Positions 37,417-46,964 of a stretch of DNA of 64,000 nucleotides are shown here, in pieces. A program made the position numbers and the translations under genes. Each line of letters begins with the position of its first letter. The stretch's first letter is position 1. The stretch spans positions 1 to 64,000 of the forward strand of contig NZ_AFJI01000052.1 in NCBI RefSeq assembly GCF_000264785.1, given 5' to 3'. The notes below the pieces were generated by a model that was not told the DNA's origin, ran no database searches, and saw only the letters and a program-made list of their open reading frames with translations. This stretch comes from Edwardsiella ictaluri ATCC 33202. GTDB taxonomy: Bacteria > Pseudomonadota > Gammaproteobacteria > Enterobacterales > Enterobacteriaceae.

Positions 37417-38368
37417 ACCACTCCTTATGTTTCAGCGGGCTGGTGACGGCGCCGATGATATCGCACAGGACATTGACCACCAGAACCAGCGTACCGACCA
37501 CCATGACGCCGGCCGAGATGGCAGCAAAGTCCTGCTGACGGATGGCGTTGATCAGCCAGCGCCCCAGTCCCGGCCAGCTGAACACCACCTCGGTTATCAT
37601 CGCCAGGGTCAGCATGGTGGAAAACTGTAGACCCAGTTGGGGAATGATCGGTGGCAGGGCGTTGTGCAGTACGTGGCGGCGGACAATGGTCCGCCGCGAC
37701 AGGCCACGGGTCGCCGCCGCCTTGATGTAGTTTTGGCTAACCACGCCGTCGGTGCTGAGGCGCATCAGGCGGATGACTTCGGTCATTGGCACCAGCGCCA
37801 GCACGCTGACCGGCAGCACCAGGTGGCGCAGCACGCTGAGCAGCATCTGATGGCGGTAGGGGGCCTCGGAGAGCCAGGCATCCACCAGGGCGAAGCCGCT
37901 GATATTGGGTACCGGGTAGAGCAGGTCATAGCGCCCGGAGACCGGCAGCCAGCCCAGGTGCAGGGAAAAAAACAGCATCAGCAGCAGCGCCAGCCAGAAT
38001 ACCGGCATGGAGTAGCCGAGCAGTGCCAGGGTGCTGATGGCACCGTCCGGCCAGCGTCCGCGCATCATCCCGGCGGCAATGCCCATAGGGATGCCGCAGA
38101 ACAGCGCCAGCAGAAAACCCAGGATACACAGCTCCAGGGTCGCGGGGACCACCTCCCGCAGTTGCCCGACGATGGCCTGCCCGTTGATGCTGGAAACGCC
38201 AAAGTCGCCCTGCAGCAGGCTGTGCAGGTAAAAACGGTAGGCGTCGGTGAGCGATGCTCCGGAAAGCGGGGCATGGGGCGTAAAGTAGAGCAGGCTGAAG
38301 CTGACGAGGGTCAGGAAAAACAGTGTGACCAGCAGCAGCAGCAGACGCCGCAGGGTAAAAATAATCAT
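37403..38368 (-). CDS. sapB: Sap transporter permease SapB
   Basis: A 321-residue permease (E. coli 321) with six membrane segments. [27 protein letters not shown] precedes the transporter core, and [24 protein letters not shown] is the coupling loop; each is a Dpp/OppB-family feature. It overlaps the end of sapA by four bases. Confidence 0.95.
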   Translation of the reverse strand: MIIFTLRRLLLLLVTLFFLTLVSFSLLYFTPHAPLSGASLTDAYRFYLHSLLQGDFGVSSINGQAIVGQLREVVPATLELCILGFLLALFCGIPMGIAAGMMRGRWPDGAISTLALLGYSMPVFWLALLLMLFFSLHLGWLPVSGRYDLLYPVPNISGFALVDAWLSEAPYRHQMLLSVLRHLVLPVSVLALVPMTEVIRLMRLSTDGVVSQNYIKAAATRGLSRRTIVRRHVLHNALPPIIPQLGLQFSTMLTLAMITEVVFSWPGLGRWLINAIRQQDFAAISAGVMVVGTLVLVVNVLCDIIGAVTSPLKHKEWYALR

Positions 38369-40035
38369 GGTTTCTCCTTGTCCGGCGCGGGCGTCGGGCT
38401 CGGTATATCACGGTATACCCCTGCGAACGAGGCGTTGCCGAATGGACTGAGCACCAGTCCTTTGATGTCATGGCGATAGGCCTGCAGGCGAAGCGAAGAG
38501 GCCAGCGGCAGGATCGGCAGCTGCTGCTCCAGGATTTTTTGCGCCGCCTGATAGTCGTCAATCCGCTGGGAGAGCTGCTGGGACTGCAGTGCCTGGTGCA
38601 GCAGGGTATCGAAGGCCGGATCACACCAGTGGGCCAGATTGGTCTGGGACTGAATGGCGGCGCAGCTGAGCAACGGCCGGAAGAAGCTGTCCGGATCGTT
38701 GCTGTCGGTCGCCCAGCCGGAGAGGGTCATATCATGGCTCATATCATTCAGACGGGCCTCCTGAAAGCGCCCCTCCACCGGCACAATGGTGACCTTGATG
38801 CCGACCTGGGCCAAGTCGGCCTGGATCAGCTCGGCGGTTTTCAGTGGGCTGGGATTATAGGCCTGGGAGGCGGTTGGTACCCACAGCTGCAGACGTAGAT
38901 TGCTGATCCCGGCGGACTTGAGCATGGCGCGCGCCTTCTCCGGATTGTAGTCGGTAACGCGCGCGTCATTGTCGTAGGCCCAGGATGCGCGTGGCAGCAG
39001 GGAGGCTGCCGTCTCCGCCGTGCCATAATAAATGGACTGCATCAGGCGCTGGTTATTGATCGCATAGGCGATGGCGTTGCGTACATCGACGTTGTCCAGA
39101 GGCGGCTTACGGGTGTTAAACGCCAGATAGGCGACGTTCATCCCCGGACGCAGGGTGAGGCGCAGGCGCGGATCGTCGCGCAGTATGCCCAGCTGGCTGG
39201 CCGCGGGATAGGCCAGTACATCGCACTCGCCGGTCAGCAGCTTAGAGATCCGTCCGGTGCCGCCGGCGCCCAGGTCGATGACCACCTGTGTCATGCGCGG
39301 CGTCCCTTTCCAGTACCGCGGGTTACGCGTCAGCCGGATAAACTGCCCGGCGCGATACTCATCCAGCATAAAGGGGCCGGTGCCGACCGGCAGCCGGTCT
39401 ATCTGCACCTGCTGGCCACGCTTGGCCAGCGCATCGGCGTACTGGGCCGAGAGCACCGGTGCGTAGTGGGTGGCAAGATGCCAGAGAAAAGAGGCGTCAG
39501 GCTGCTTCAGGCGAATCTCGACGCTGTTATCGTCCAGCCTGCGGATACTCTGTACCGCATTGCTGAACTGCAGACTGTCGAAGTAGGGATAGTGACCGCC
39601 GTTGACGTCGTGATAGGGGTGTTTGGGGTCGAACATGCGCTCGAAACTGAACAGCACATCGTCGGCGTTCATGTTGCGGGTCGGGGTGAACCAAGCGGTT
39701 TTCTGGAACGGAACATCGCGGCGCAGGTGCAGAATATAGGTCGCGCCGCCGTCGAGCACCTCCCAACGTTGGGCCAGCTCGGGGATCAGGCGATAGGTAT
39801 AGGGGTCGACATCCAGCAGTCGGTCGTAGAGCTGGGCCGCCAAGGTATCCACCGTCACGCCGCTGCTGGCCATCTGCGGATTGAAGGTATTGACGATACC
39901 GTTGACGCAATAGATAAACCCGCTCTGGCGGATATCCGGCACAGCGGGGGCGGGCTGCGGCGCCGGTTTCCCGGCCGCCGTGACCGCTGCTGACAGGAGT
40001 AGCAGCGGAATAAACAGTGTTTTCAGAGCGCGCAT
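38365..40035 (-). CDS. sapA: Sap periplasmic peptide-binding protein SapA
   Basis: A 556-residue extracytoplasmic binding protein of the DppA/OppA family (E. coli SapA 547). Signal peptide 1-21 ([11 protein letters not shown]), then [31 protein letters not shown] and [13 protein letters not shown], all typical. SapA binds antimicrobial peptides or haem in pathogens that need sap for virulence. Start MRALKTLF at 40035 is chosen for the signal peptide; the frame runs on upstream without one. The RBS is weak. ryhB lies in the upstream gap on the other strand. Confidence 0.94.
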   Translation of the reverse strand: MRALKTLFIPLLLLSAAVTAAGKPAPQPAPAVPDIRQSGFIYCVNGIVNTFNPQMASSGVTVDTLAAQLYDRLLDVDPYTYRLIPELAQRWEVLDGGATYILHLRRDVPFQKTAWFTPTRNMNADDVLFSFERMFDPKHPYHDVNGGHYPYFDSLQFSNAVQSIRRLDDNSVEIRLKQPDASFLWHLATHYAPVLSAQYADALAKRGQQVQIDRLPVGTGPFMLDEYRAGQFIRLTRNPRYWKGTPRMTQVVIDLGAGGTGRISKLLTGECDVLAYPAASQLGILRDDPRLRLTLRPGMNVAYLAFNTRKPPLDNVDVRNAIAYAINNQRLMQSIYYGTAETAASLLPRASWAYDNDARVTDYNPEKARAMLKSAGISNLRLQLWVPTASQAYNPSPLKTAELIQADLAQVGIKVTIVPVEGRFQEARLNDMSHDMTLSGWATDSNDPDSFFRPLLSCAAIQSQTNLAHWCDPAFDTLLHQALQSQQLSQRIDDYQAAQKILEQQLPILPLASSLRLQAYRHDIKGLVLSPFGNASFAGVYRDIPSPTPAPDKEKP

Positions 40036-40282
40036 AGAGGCTTCAACAGGTTGTTGGCTGTGCTGCCGGCGGCGCAGGCAGAGAGGCCCGGCACGCTGCC
40101 TGCGTCGGATCCATGACACGACGGAGCAGCGGCAGTTCATTGAACGATAGCCTAGTGTAACGTACATTGCCGGTCGGCCCAATCGCTGGCGCTGCCGACG
40201 CGGGTTATTTGCTCTGTGATTAAACAATTGGCGCCGTACGATGCCGGTTGGGCGCGGCTTTTATCGTCGGAGGAAAAAAAGC

Positions 40283-40312
40283 TTTACAATCGATATTGAT
40301 AAGCGTTATCAT
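40283..40312 (+). promoter_or_regulatory. ryhB promoter with Fur box
   Basis: A -35 TTTACA (40283-40288) and a -10 TATCAT (40307-40312) are 18 bases apart. Overlapping them, GATATTGATAAGCGTTATC (40292-40310) matches the 19-bp Fur box at 16 positions. Fur with iron would block this promoter, giving iron-starvation induction. The rest of the 40036-40436 gap has no other recognised site; the sapA promoter must lie in 40036-40280. Confidence 0.78.
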
Positions 40313-40319
40313 TTGTATC

Positions 40320-40421
40320 GCACCTCAATGGTCTGTCTGACAGGCGCCTGCGGGGAGCACGACATTGCTCACATTGCTTACAGTTTCATTTTAATGCCAG
40401 CGCGGGTGCTGGCTTTTTTTT
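40320..40421 (+). ncRNA. ryhB: iron-responsive small RNA RyhB
   Basis: The core GACATTGCTCACATTGC at 40361-40377 is the conserved pairing region of RyhB as I remember it from E. coli. It is followed, after an AT-rich Hfq-type segment, by the terminator GCCAGC-GCGGGT-GCTGGC and eight T (40395-40421), nearly the E. coli RyhB terminator. Upstream are a good promoter and a Fur box. RyhB represses mRNAs for iron-rich proteins when iron is scarce. The 5' end (~40320) is inferred from the -10. Its place between sapA and pspF is not the E. coli one; a second copy elsewhere cannot be excluded. Confidence 0.88.
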
Positions 40422-40436
40422 ATCCCGTCGTCGGCC

Positions 40437-41459
40437 TCATTCGCGCGGTGTCATCGCCGCGGCATCGTCGGCCGTCTGCGGCGGTATCGCCGCGATCCCC
40501 TGCTTTTTCATAATGCCGCGCAGCTGATGGTAGGTGATGCCGAGCAGGTCGGCGGCGCGCCGCTGGTTATAGTGCGCCTGTTGCAGCGCGTGGCGTAGCA
40601 GGCGGCACTCCTGTTCGCTCTGCCAGGCGCGCAGATCCAGCGGCAGCGTCGGCAGCGCCGCGGCCCTCTCATCATCCACGGCAGCGTCGGGAGTGGGGAA
40701 GGGATTAAGCACGATGTTCTGCAGTGCGCCTTCGTCGTCGCCGTGGCGAAACACGGAGCGCTCCACCACGTTTTTCAGCTCGCGGATGTTGCCGGGCCAG
40801 CGGTAGTCGAGCAGCGTACGCTGCGCGCGGGCGCTGAAGCCACCGAACAGCGCCCGCCCCAGCTCCCGGCACATCTGCATGGCGAAGTGCTCCGCCAGCG
40901 GCAGGATGTCAGCCCGGCGCCGGCGCAGCGGCGGCAGGGCGATGACCTCAAACGCCAGGCGATCCAGCAGATCGGCGCGAAACTGCCCCGCGGCGGCCAG
41001 CGCTGGCAGATCGGCATTGGTGGCACAGACCAAGCGTACGTCAACCTGCAGCGACCGGCTGCCGCCGACGCGCTCCAGATGGCCATACTCGATGACTCGC
41101 AGCAGCTTTTCCTGGATCAGCATCGGCGCGGTGGCCAGCTCATCGAGAAACAGGGTGCCGCCGTCGGCGCGCTCAAAGCGCCCCAGATGACGACGCTGGG
41201 CGCCGGTGAAGGCGCCGGCCTCATGGCCGAACAGCTCGGAGTCCAGCAGGGTCTCGCTGAGCGCGGCGCAGTTTAGGGAGATAAACGGCCCCTGCCAGCG
41301 CGGCGAAAGATAGTGCAGGCGCTGGGCGATCAGCTCCTTACCGGTGCCGCGTTCGCCGAGGATCAGCAGCGGCTTGTTCAATTGAGCCAGGCGTGAGGTC
41401 TGCTCCAGCACCTCCAGAAACGCGTTGTCTTCGCCCAGTAGGGTATCGCGATCGGCCAT
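40437..41459 (-). CDS. pspF: phage-shock transcriptional activator PspF
   Basis: A 340-residue sigma-54 enhancer-binding protein made of an AAA+ domain plus a C-terminal Fis-type HTH (QRRAADLLGITYHQLRG), with no receiver domain, as in E. coli (325). Walker A GERGTGKE, the sigma-54-contacting GAFTGAQ loop and GTLFLDELATAPM are intact. PspF drives pspABCD and is held inactive by PspA. Divergent from pspA, the usual arrangement. The C terminus is about 15 residues longer than in E. coli. Confidence 0.95.
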   Translation of the reverse strand: MADRDTLLGEDNAFLEVLEQTSRLAQLNKPLLILGERGTGKELIAQRLHYLSPRWQGPFISLNCAALSETLLDSELFGHEAGAFTGAQRRHLGRFERADGGTLFLDELATAPMLIQEKLLRVIEYGHLERVGGSRSLQVDVRLVCATNADLPALAAAGQFRADLLDRLAFEVIALPPLRRRRADILPLAEHFAMQMCRELGRALFGGFSARAQRTLLDYRWPGNIRELKNVVERSVFRHGDDEGALQNIVLNPFPTPDAAVDDERAAALPTLPLDLRAWQSEQECRLLRHALQQAHYNQRRAADLLGITYHQLRGIMKKQGIAAIPPQTADDAAAMTPRE

Positions 41460-41585
41460 CTCTCACCTTAATGTGGTTATTTTTACTATCTTTTAGTAAA
41501 ACTCATCACTCCTGTTTCTGCAATCCTCCGGCGGGAATATAATTAACACTTTGAATTGTAATGATTATTCTCCACAACGTAGACT

Positions 41586-41601
41586 TGGCATGGCTCTTGT
41601 A
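41586..41601 (+). promoter_or_regulatory. sigma-54 promoter of pspABCD
   Basis: TGGCATGGCTCTTGTA has GG and the TTGTA element in the -24/-12 arrangement of sigma-54 promoters (consensus TGGCAC-N5-TTGCW); E. coli pspA also has TTGTA at -12. Transcription would start near 41612, 64 bases before pspA. PspF sites are expected in the AT-rich 41462-41560. Confidence 0.75.
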
Positions 41602-41675
41602 TATATCAGCCTACACCGTGGCGCCTGCTGGAACAGCACGGCGGCCGCAATACTGACTGAGCTGAGGATAACTTT

Positions 41676-42341
41676 ATGGGTATTTTTTCGCGCTTTGCCG
41701 ATATCGTGAATGCCAATATCAACACGCTGCTGGATAAGGCCGAAGATCCGCAGAAGCTGGTGCGCCTGATGATCCAGGAGATGGAGGATACGTTGGTCGA
41801 GGTACGTTCCACCTCCGCCCGCGCGCTGGCGGAAAAGAAACAGCTGCTGCGCCGCATCGAACAGGCATCGTTACAGTGTCACGAATGGCAGGAGAAAGCG
41901 GAGCTGGCCCTGCGTAAAGAGAAAGAGGATCTGGCACGGGCGGCGCTGATCGAAAAACAGCGCGTCGCCGACCTGTTGCTGACGCTGCGGCATGAGGTGG
42001 AGAGCATTGATGAGACCCTTGAGCGAATGAAGCGTGAAATCAGCGAGCTGGAGAGTAAACTGAGTGAAACCCGCGCCCGCCAGCAGGCGCTGGCGCTGCG
42101 CCAGCAGGCCGCCGCCTCTTCGCGCGATGTCCGCCGCCAGCTGGACAGCGGCAAGCTGGATGAGGCGATGGCGCGCTTCGAGCAGTTTGAGCGCCGCATC
42201 GATCAGATGGAGGCCGAGGCCGAGAGCGTGGGGCTGGGCAAAAAGAAGAGCCTGGAGCAGGAGTTTGCTGAATTAAAGGCCGATGATGAAATCAGTCGTC
42301 AGCTGAGTGAAATGAAGGCCCGTCTGCAGCGTGGCGAATAG
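41676..42341 (+). CDS. pspA: phage-shock protein A (PspA)
   Basis: A 221-residue coiled-coil protein (E. coli 222) of the PspA/IM30 (ESCRT-III-like) family. The amphipathic N terminus [20 protein letters not shown] and a long helical hairpin (~25-190, rich in Glu, Arg, Gln) are present. PspA inhibits PspF in unstressed cells and, when the membrane is damaged, binds it and limits proton leak. First gene of pspABCD behind a sigma-54 promoter. Confidence 0.97.
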   Translation: MGIFSRFADIVNANINTLLDKAEDPQKLVRLMIQEMEDTLVEVRSTSARALAEKKQLLRRIEQASLQCHEWQEKAELALRKEKEDLARAALIEKQRVADLLLTLRHEVESIDETLERMKREISELESKLSETRARQQALALRQQAAASSRDVRRQLDSGKLDEAMARFEQFERRIDQMEAEAESVGLGKKKSLEQEFAELKADDEISRQLSEMKARLQRGE

Positions 42342-42386
42342 GCGCGCTACAGTCCGGCGCACTGACCATCCATCCAAGGAGCATCT

Positions 42387-42614
42387 ATGGGCTATCTGTT
42401 TCTCGCCATTCCATTGACCCTGTTCGTGCTGTTTGTCCTGCCTATCTGGCTGTGGCTGCACTACGGTAACCGCCAGCGCAGCGACAACGTACTGCAGGCG
42501 CAGGAGCAGCAGCGTCTGACTCAGCTGAGCGAGGAGGCGCAGCGGATGCGCCAGCGTATTGGCGCCCTGGAGGCGATTCTGGATGCGGAGCATCCCAGCT
42601 GGAGGGACGCCTGA
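42387..42614 (+). CDS. pspB: phage-shock protein B (PspB)
   Basis: A 75-residue membrane protein: one N-terminal membrane segment (IPLTLFVLFVLPIWLWLHY) and a C-terminal coiled coil (EQQRLTQLSEEAQRMRQRIGALE). PspB and PspC sense membrane stress and release PspA from PspF. Its stop codon overlaps the pspC start by one base (TGATG). Confidence 0.96.
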   Translation: MGYLFLAIPLTLFVLFVLPIWLWLHYGNRQRSDNVLQAQEQQRLTQLSEEAQRMRQRIGALEAILDAEHPSWRDA

Positions 42615-42967
42615 TGAGCCCGTCGTTGTCTCCGCGTCGTCTGTACCGCCTGCCTCAGCGCGGGGTGTTCAAGGGGGTCTGCGCCGGGATCGCCGACTAC
42701 TTTGATGTTCCGGTTGCTCTGGTGCGGGCGATGGCGGTCGTGTCGATCTTCTGCGGCCTGTTTGTTATTACGCTGGCGGCGTACCTGATCCTGGCCTTTA
42801 CGCTGCCGGTGGCACAGGGCGAACGGCCGCCCGAGGCGCCGGGCGTGCGGGCGCAGCTGGCGCGCACCGCCGGGGAGCTGGAGGCGTGCGAACAGCGGCT
42901 GCGTCGTCTGGAGCGCTATGTGACCTCGCCGGCGTTTAGCCTGAACCGGCGCTTCCGTCAGCTATAG
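42614..42967 (+). CDS. pspC: phage-shock protein C (PspC)
   Basis: A 117-residue protein with the PspC domain (YRLPQRGVFKGVCAGIADYFDVP, then a membrane segment VVSIFCGLFVITLAAYLILAF) and a C-terminal leucine-zipper-like helix. It works with PspB as the stress sensor. Immediately coupled to pspB. Confidence 0.96.
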   Translation: MSPSLSPRRLYRLPQRGVFKGVCAGIADYFDVPVALVRAMAVVSIFCGLFVITLAAYLILAFTLPVAQGERPPEAPGVRAQLARTAGELEACEQRLRRLERYVTSPAFSLNRRFRQL

Positions 42968-43003
42968 CCGTATCAGCGCCGCCGGATACCCGAGGAGAGG
43001 CAT

Positions 43004-43213
43004 ATGACCTTCTTTCGTCAGGCGCGCCGCGCCGGACCGCTGTGCGCCGCCCCGGCGGGCATCGCCGCCGGCGTCACCCGCTATGTCGCCTGGCGTCCGC
43101 TGCGTCTGATCTTGCGCTGGACGCTGGCGCCCGCACTGCGCCGCGGCGTACGCTATGTGACGACGCACCATTTTCAGCAGGATGTCCGGCATGATGTGTC
43201 GGCCGGGCAATAG
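43004..43213 (+). CDS. pspD: phage-shock protein D (PspD)
   Basis: A 69-residue small peripheral membrane protein, basic and Ala/Arg-rich (YVAWRPLRLILRWTLAPALR). Identified by position between pspC and ycjX and by similarity to E. coli PspD. It has an AGGAG-type RBS (GAGGAGAG). Its exact role is minor and unclear even in E. coli. Confidence 0.88.
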   Translation: MTFFRQARRAGPLCAAPAGIAAGVTRYVAWRPLRLILRWTLAPALRRGVRYVTTHHFQQDVRHDVSAGQ

Positions 43214-43224
43214 CAAGGAGAAAT

Positions 43225-44625
43225 ATGAAGAAGAGGCTACAGCACGATATCAACGCGTTGGTTAACCGCGGCCTGGATCGCCATCTGTGTCTGGCGGTCA
43301 CCGGCCTGAGCCGCAGCGGCAAGACGGCGTTTATTACGTCGCTGGTCAATCAGCTGCTGCATCTCCACAGCGGCGCGCGCCTGCCGCTGTTTTCCGCGGC
43401 GCGTGAGGAGCGGATCCTGGGGGTAAAACGGGTGCCGCAGCGTGAGCTGGGGGTGGCCCGTTTCACCTATGACGAAGGGATGGCTCAGCTGCACGGCGAG
43501 CCGCCCGACTGGCCCACGCCGACCCGCGGCGTCAGCGAAATCCGTCTGGCGCTGCGCTACCGCAGTCGGGAGTCGCTGCTGCGCCACTTCAAAGAGACCT
43601 CGACGCTGTACCTGGAGATCGTGGACTACCCCGGCGAATGGCTGCTGGATCTGCCGATGCTCGATCTGCGCTATCTGGCGTGGTCGCGCCAGATGAATGG
43701 TCTGCTGCAGGGTGAGCGGCGGACGCTGGCCGGGCCGTTTCTGCGCCTGTGCGCCGCCTGCGATCCGCTGGCGGCGGCGGACGAGCGCCAGCTGGCGGCC
43801 ATCGCGCAGGCCTATACCGACTATCTGCTGCAGTGCAAACAGCGCGGCCTGCACTTTATTCAGCCGGGTCGCTTTGTGCTGCCGGGGGATATGGCCGGCG
43901 CGCCGGCGCTGCAGTTTTTCCCCTGGCCGGGGCTGGATGAGGCGGGTGAGGCCCGCCTGGCCAGCGCCGACCGGCACAGCAATATCGGCATGCTGCGCCA
44001 GCGCTACGACTATTACTGCCGCGAAGTGGTGAAGGGGTTTTACCGTCGGCACTTCGCGCGCTTCGACCGCCAGATTGTCCTGGTGGACTGCCTGCAGCCC
44101 CTCAACAGCGGGCCGCAGACGTTTAATGATATGCGGCTGGCCCTCAGCCAGCTGATGCAGAGCTTTAACTACGGTAAGCGCACGCTGTACCGCCGTCTGT
44201 TCTCTCCCTGTATCGATCGGCTGATGTTTGCCGCCAGCAAGGCCGACCATGTGACCGCCGACCAGTACGCCAATCTGGTCTCGCTGCTGCAGCAGCTGGT
44301 GCAGGATGCCTGGCAAAACGCGGCCTTTGAGGGGATCAGCATGGACTGTGCCGGCATCGCGGCGATCCAGGCGACTCAGAGCGGCGTGGTGGATCACCAG
44401 GGGCAGACGATCCCGGCCCTGCGCGGGGAGCGCCTGAGCGACGGTGCGGCGCTGACGGTGTATCCGGGCGAGGTACCGGCACGCCTGCCGCAGGCCGCAT
44501 TCTGGCAGAAGCAGGGGTTTCATTTCGAACAGTTCCGGCCGCAGCGCACGGCGCTGGATACGCCGCTGCCGCATATCCGTATGGATAGCGTGATGGAATT
44601 TTTGCTGGGAGATAAATTACGGTGA
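43225..44625 (+). CDS. ycjX: YcjX family P-loop NTPase (DUF463)
   Basis: A 466-residue protein with Walker [11 protein letters not shown] at residues ~28-37 and conserved [13 protein letters not shown], where the Asp-Pro-Gly resembles a G3 motif. It is an ATPase/GTPase-like member of the psp regulon (E. coli YcjX 465) with unknown substrate. It starts 11 bases after pspD and overlaps ycjF by four bases, so it is probably transcribed with the psp genes. Confidence 0.94.
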   Translation: MKKRLQHDINALVNRGLDRHLCLAVTGLSRSGKTAFITSLVNQLLHLHSGARLPLFSAAREERILGVKRVPQRELGVARFTYDEGMAQLHGEPPDWPTPTRGVSEIRLALRYRSRESLLRHFKETSTLYLEIVDYPGEWLLDLPMLDLRYLAWSRQMNGLLQGERRTLAGPFLRLCAACDPLAAADERQLAAIAQAYTDYLLQCKQRGLHFIQPGRFVLPGDMAGAPALQFFPWPGLDEAGEARLASADRHSNIGMLRQRYDYYCREVVKGFYRRHFARFDRQIVLVDCLQPLNSGPQTFNDMRLALSQLMQSFNYGKRTLYRRLFSPCIDRLMFAASKADHVTADQYANLVSLLQQLVQDAWQNAAFEGISMDCAGIAAIQATQSGVVDHQGQTIPALRGERLSDGAALTVYPGEVPARLPQAAFWQKQGFHFEQFRPQRTALDTPLPHIRMDSVMEFLLGDKLR

Positions 44626-45689
44626 ACGATCCGATTAAACCGCGCATCGATTTCGATGCGTCGCTGAGCGCAGAGCCGACGCCGTCGCTGCAGCCGGGCA
44701 TGGCATTCGACGCGCATCAGGCCGAGGCGTTTACGCCCCTGGCGCCGTCAGAGACCGAGGCGGAGCAGGAGGAGGGGCAGCTGGAAGGGATGGTCAGCAT
44801 GGCCCTGCGTCCGCGCCGCAGCCTGTGGCGGCGTATCGCGGCGGGCGGGGTGGTGCTGTTTGGCCTCAGCGTGCTGGCGCAGGGGGCGGCCTGGCTGCAT
44901 CAGGCCTGGGTCAGCCAGGACTGGATTGCGTTGGGCGGCTGTGTGGCCGGAGGCATGATCGTCCTGGCCGGCGTCGGCGCCCTGGCCACCGAATGGCGCC
45001 ATCTCTACCGGCTGCGCCAACGCGCCGAAGAGCGTGAGCTGGCCGCAGACCTGCTGCACAGCCACGCCGTCGGCGGCGGGCGGGCATTCTGCGAACGCCT
45101 GCTGCGCCAGGCCGGGCTGGATGGCAGCCACCCGGCGGTGCAGCGCTGGCAGGCGGCGCTGCACGAGAGCCACAGCGATCGCGAGGTGGTCTCCCTGTAC
45201 GCCACGCTGGTACAGCCGGTGCTCGACAGCCAGGCGCGGCGGGAGATCAGCCGCTACGCCGCCGAGTCGACCCTGATGATCGCCGTCAGCCCGCTGGCGC
45301 TGGTGGATATGGCCTTTATCGCCTGGCGCAATCTGCGCCTGATCAATCGCATCGCCGCGCTGTACGGCATTGAGCTGGGGTACTACAGCCGCCTGCGCCT
45401 GTTCCGCCTGGTGCTGCTGAACATCGCCTTTGCCGGCGCCTCGGAGCTGGTGCGGGAGGTGGGCATGGACTGGCTCTCCCAGGATCTGGCGGCCCGGCTG
45501 TCGGCGCGGGCGGCGCAGGGGATCGGTGCCGGACTGTTGACCGCGCGGCTGGGGATCAAGGCGATGGAGCTGTGCCGTCCGCTGCCGTGGATCGGCGACG
45601 ATCGCCCGCGTCTGGGGGATTTTCGCCGAGAGCTGATAGCCCAGCTGCGGCGGACGCTGCCTGCGGCAAAGGCAGAGCGCAGAACCTAG
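44622..45689 (+). CDS. ycjF: YcjF family inner-membrane protein (DUF697)
   Basis: A 355-residue protein (E. coli 353): an acidic N-terminal cytoplasmic part, two membrane segments at ~70-125 ([41 protein letters not shown]) and a C-terminal DUF697 domain with a hydrophobic stretch around 220-240. Function unknown. Its ATG sits inside the ycjX end (ATGA-type overlap). Last gene of the psp-ycjXF group. Confidence 0.94.
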   Translation: MNDPIKPRIDFDASLSAEPTPSLQPGMAFDAHQAEAFTPLAPSETEAEQEEGQLEGMVSMALRPRRSLWRRIAAGGVVLFGLSVLAQGAAWLHQAWVSQDWIALGGCVAGGMIVLAGVGALATEWRHLYRLRQRAEERELAADLLHSHAVGGGRAFCERLLRQAGLDGSHPAVQRWQAALHESHSDREVVSLYATLVQPVLDSQARREISRYAAESTLMIAVSPLALVDMAFIAWRNLRLINRIAALYGIELGYYSRLRLFRLVLLNIAFAGASELVREVGMDWLSQDLAARLSARAAQGIGAGLLTARLGIKAMELCRPLPWIGDDRPRLGDFRRELIAQLRRTLPAAKAERRT

Positions 45690-45718
45690 CCCGCCGCGGG
45701 GCTGTGCCCCGGCGGGCT
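45688..45718. terminator. hairpin between convergent ycjF and sseA
   Basis: AGCCCGCCG and CGGCGGGCT with an inner GGGGC/GCCCC stem form a long GC-rich hairpin right at the ycjF stop codon. No T-run follows; it may act on both convergent transcripts. Confidence 0.5.
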
Positions 45719-45745
45719 CCGGCTTCCCCCGCCAGCGTAGCCGGG

Positions 45746-46585
45746 TTACCGCGCAATGGGCAGCGTATCGTCTGCCCCCCATTCGCTCCAGGCGCCGTCG
45801 TACAGCGCCGTCTCCTCAATGTCCAGCGCCGCCAGCGCCAGCAGCAGCACCGCGGCGGTGACGCCGGAGCCACAGCTGGCGATAATCGGGCGCTGCAGGT
45901 CAATACCGGCCTGCCTGAACAGCGCCCGCAACTCTTCCGGCGTCTTGAGAACGCCGTCCCGCACGACGCTGTCCCACGGCAGGTTATGGCTGCCGGGAAT
46001 GTGGCCGCGGCGCAGGCCGGGGCGTGGCTCCGGCGCCGCGCCCCGGAAGCGGGCGGCGGCCCGGGCATCGATGATTTGGGTATGACTATCCCCCAGCGCG
46101 TCCAGCACCTGCGCGGCGCTGCGCAGGCGGCGGGTATCCAACTGAGCAGGGAAGTGACCCGGCGGGGTGATGGTCTGTGTTTCCTGCCGCAGAGGAAGTC
46201 CCAGACGTTGCCAGGCAGCCAGCCCACCGGCGAGCAGCGAGACGCGCTCGGCGCCGAAGGTCCGCAGCATCCACCAGGCGCGCGGAGCGCTGAACAGCGT
46301 ACCGTCATCGTAGATCACCAGATGGCGCCGGCTGTCGACGCCCAGCGCCTGCATGGCGGCGCCAAAATCGGTGGTGGACGGCAGCATGTGGGGCAGCGGA
46401 CTGGCGTGGTCGGACAGGGCATCGATATCAAAGCGCAGGGCGCCGGGGAGGCGCTCCGGCTCGACGCGGGCGACGGGATCGGTGCGCGGCCCCGGGGGGG
46501 CCAGACGGGCGTCGAGCAGCTGGATATCCTGATCCGCCAGGTGGGCGGCCAGCCACTGCGGAGTGACAAACAGAGAGGATGACAT
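45746..46585 (-). CDS. sseA: 3-mercaptopyruvate sulfurtransferase SseA
   Basis: A 279-residue enzyme with two rhodanese domains (~5-135 and ~155-270). The catalytic loop in the second domain is CGSGVT with Cys238, the specific pattern of mercaptopyruvate sulfurtransferases. It moves sulfur from 3-mercaptopyruvate to thiols or cyanide, and can yield H2S. Start ATG 46585 (MSSSLFVTPQWLA) has a GGAG RBS; the longer frame is unsupported. Here it lies between ycjF and tyrR, unlike in E. coli. Confidence 0.93.
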   Translation of the reverse strand: MSSSLFVTPQWLAAHLADQDIQLLDARLAPPGPRTDPVARVEPERLPGALRFDIDALSDHASPLPHMLPSTTDFGAAMQALGVDSRRHLVIYDDGTLFSAPRAWWMLRTFGAERVSLLAGGLAAWQRLGLPLRQETQTITPPGHFPAQLDTRRLRSAAQVLDALGDSHTQIIDARAAARFRGAAPEPRPGLRRGHIPGSHNLPWDSVVRDGVLKTPEELRALFRQAGIDLQRPIIASCGSGVTAAVLLLALAALDIEETALYDGAWSEWGADDTLPIAR

Positions 46586-46853
46586 GGTTGCTCCGAATGC
46601 ATGGCAAAGGAGATTCGATTGTATACCGCAACCTTGGCGCAGTGTATGGCCGCGCGCATGAACGCATGACCTATGCCAGCCTTCCGCTATCTTCAACTAA
46701 AATGTATGATAAATATATGATAAGATACTGTACGCGTTGGCTTACGCCCATGGCAGCCTCGTCCGCGCCCGTGATGGGACGCTCAGGGTAGGCCAACGGC
46801 GCTCATCAACCGATTAAAATCGGGGAAGATGACTGGCATATAACAGAAAAATC

Positions 46854-46871
46854 TGTCAACTTTGGGTGACA
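46854..46871 (+). promoter_or_regulatory. candidate TyrR box upstream of tyrR
   Basis: TGTCAACTTTGGGTGACA is a palindrome fitting TGTAAA-N6-TTTACA, with the invariant G and C in place. It lies about 95 bases before tyrR, which is autoregulated in E. coli. No other site is evident in the 46586-46964 gap. Confidence 0.45.
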
Positions 46872-46964
46872 GGCAATAGCTTCAGCCGCTGTGCTGGTGG
46901 TTTGGGCAAACAACGGCTGTTTTTCGCGTACACACGCAGCATAAGCAGAGTAAGGTCAAAACTA

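Noticed and set aside
40241-40513. Plus-strand 90-codon frame between sapA and pspF
   Set aside because: It overlaps the Fur box, ryhB and its terminator, and the pspF end; the noncoding RNA explains the sequence.
43237-44574. 445-codon minus-strand frame opposite ycjX
   Set aside because: Antisense shadow; ycjX itself matches its family from end to end.
46883-46925. Possible terminator before tyrR (CAGCCG ... CGGCTG TTTTT)
   Set aside because: The loop is about 25 bases and the stem only six base pairs; too weak to support.
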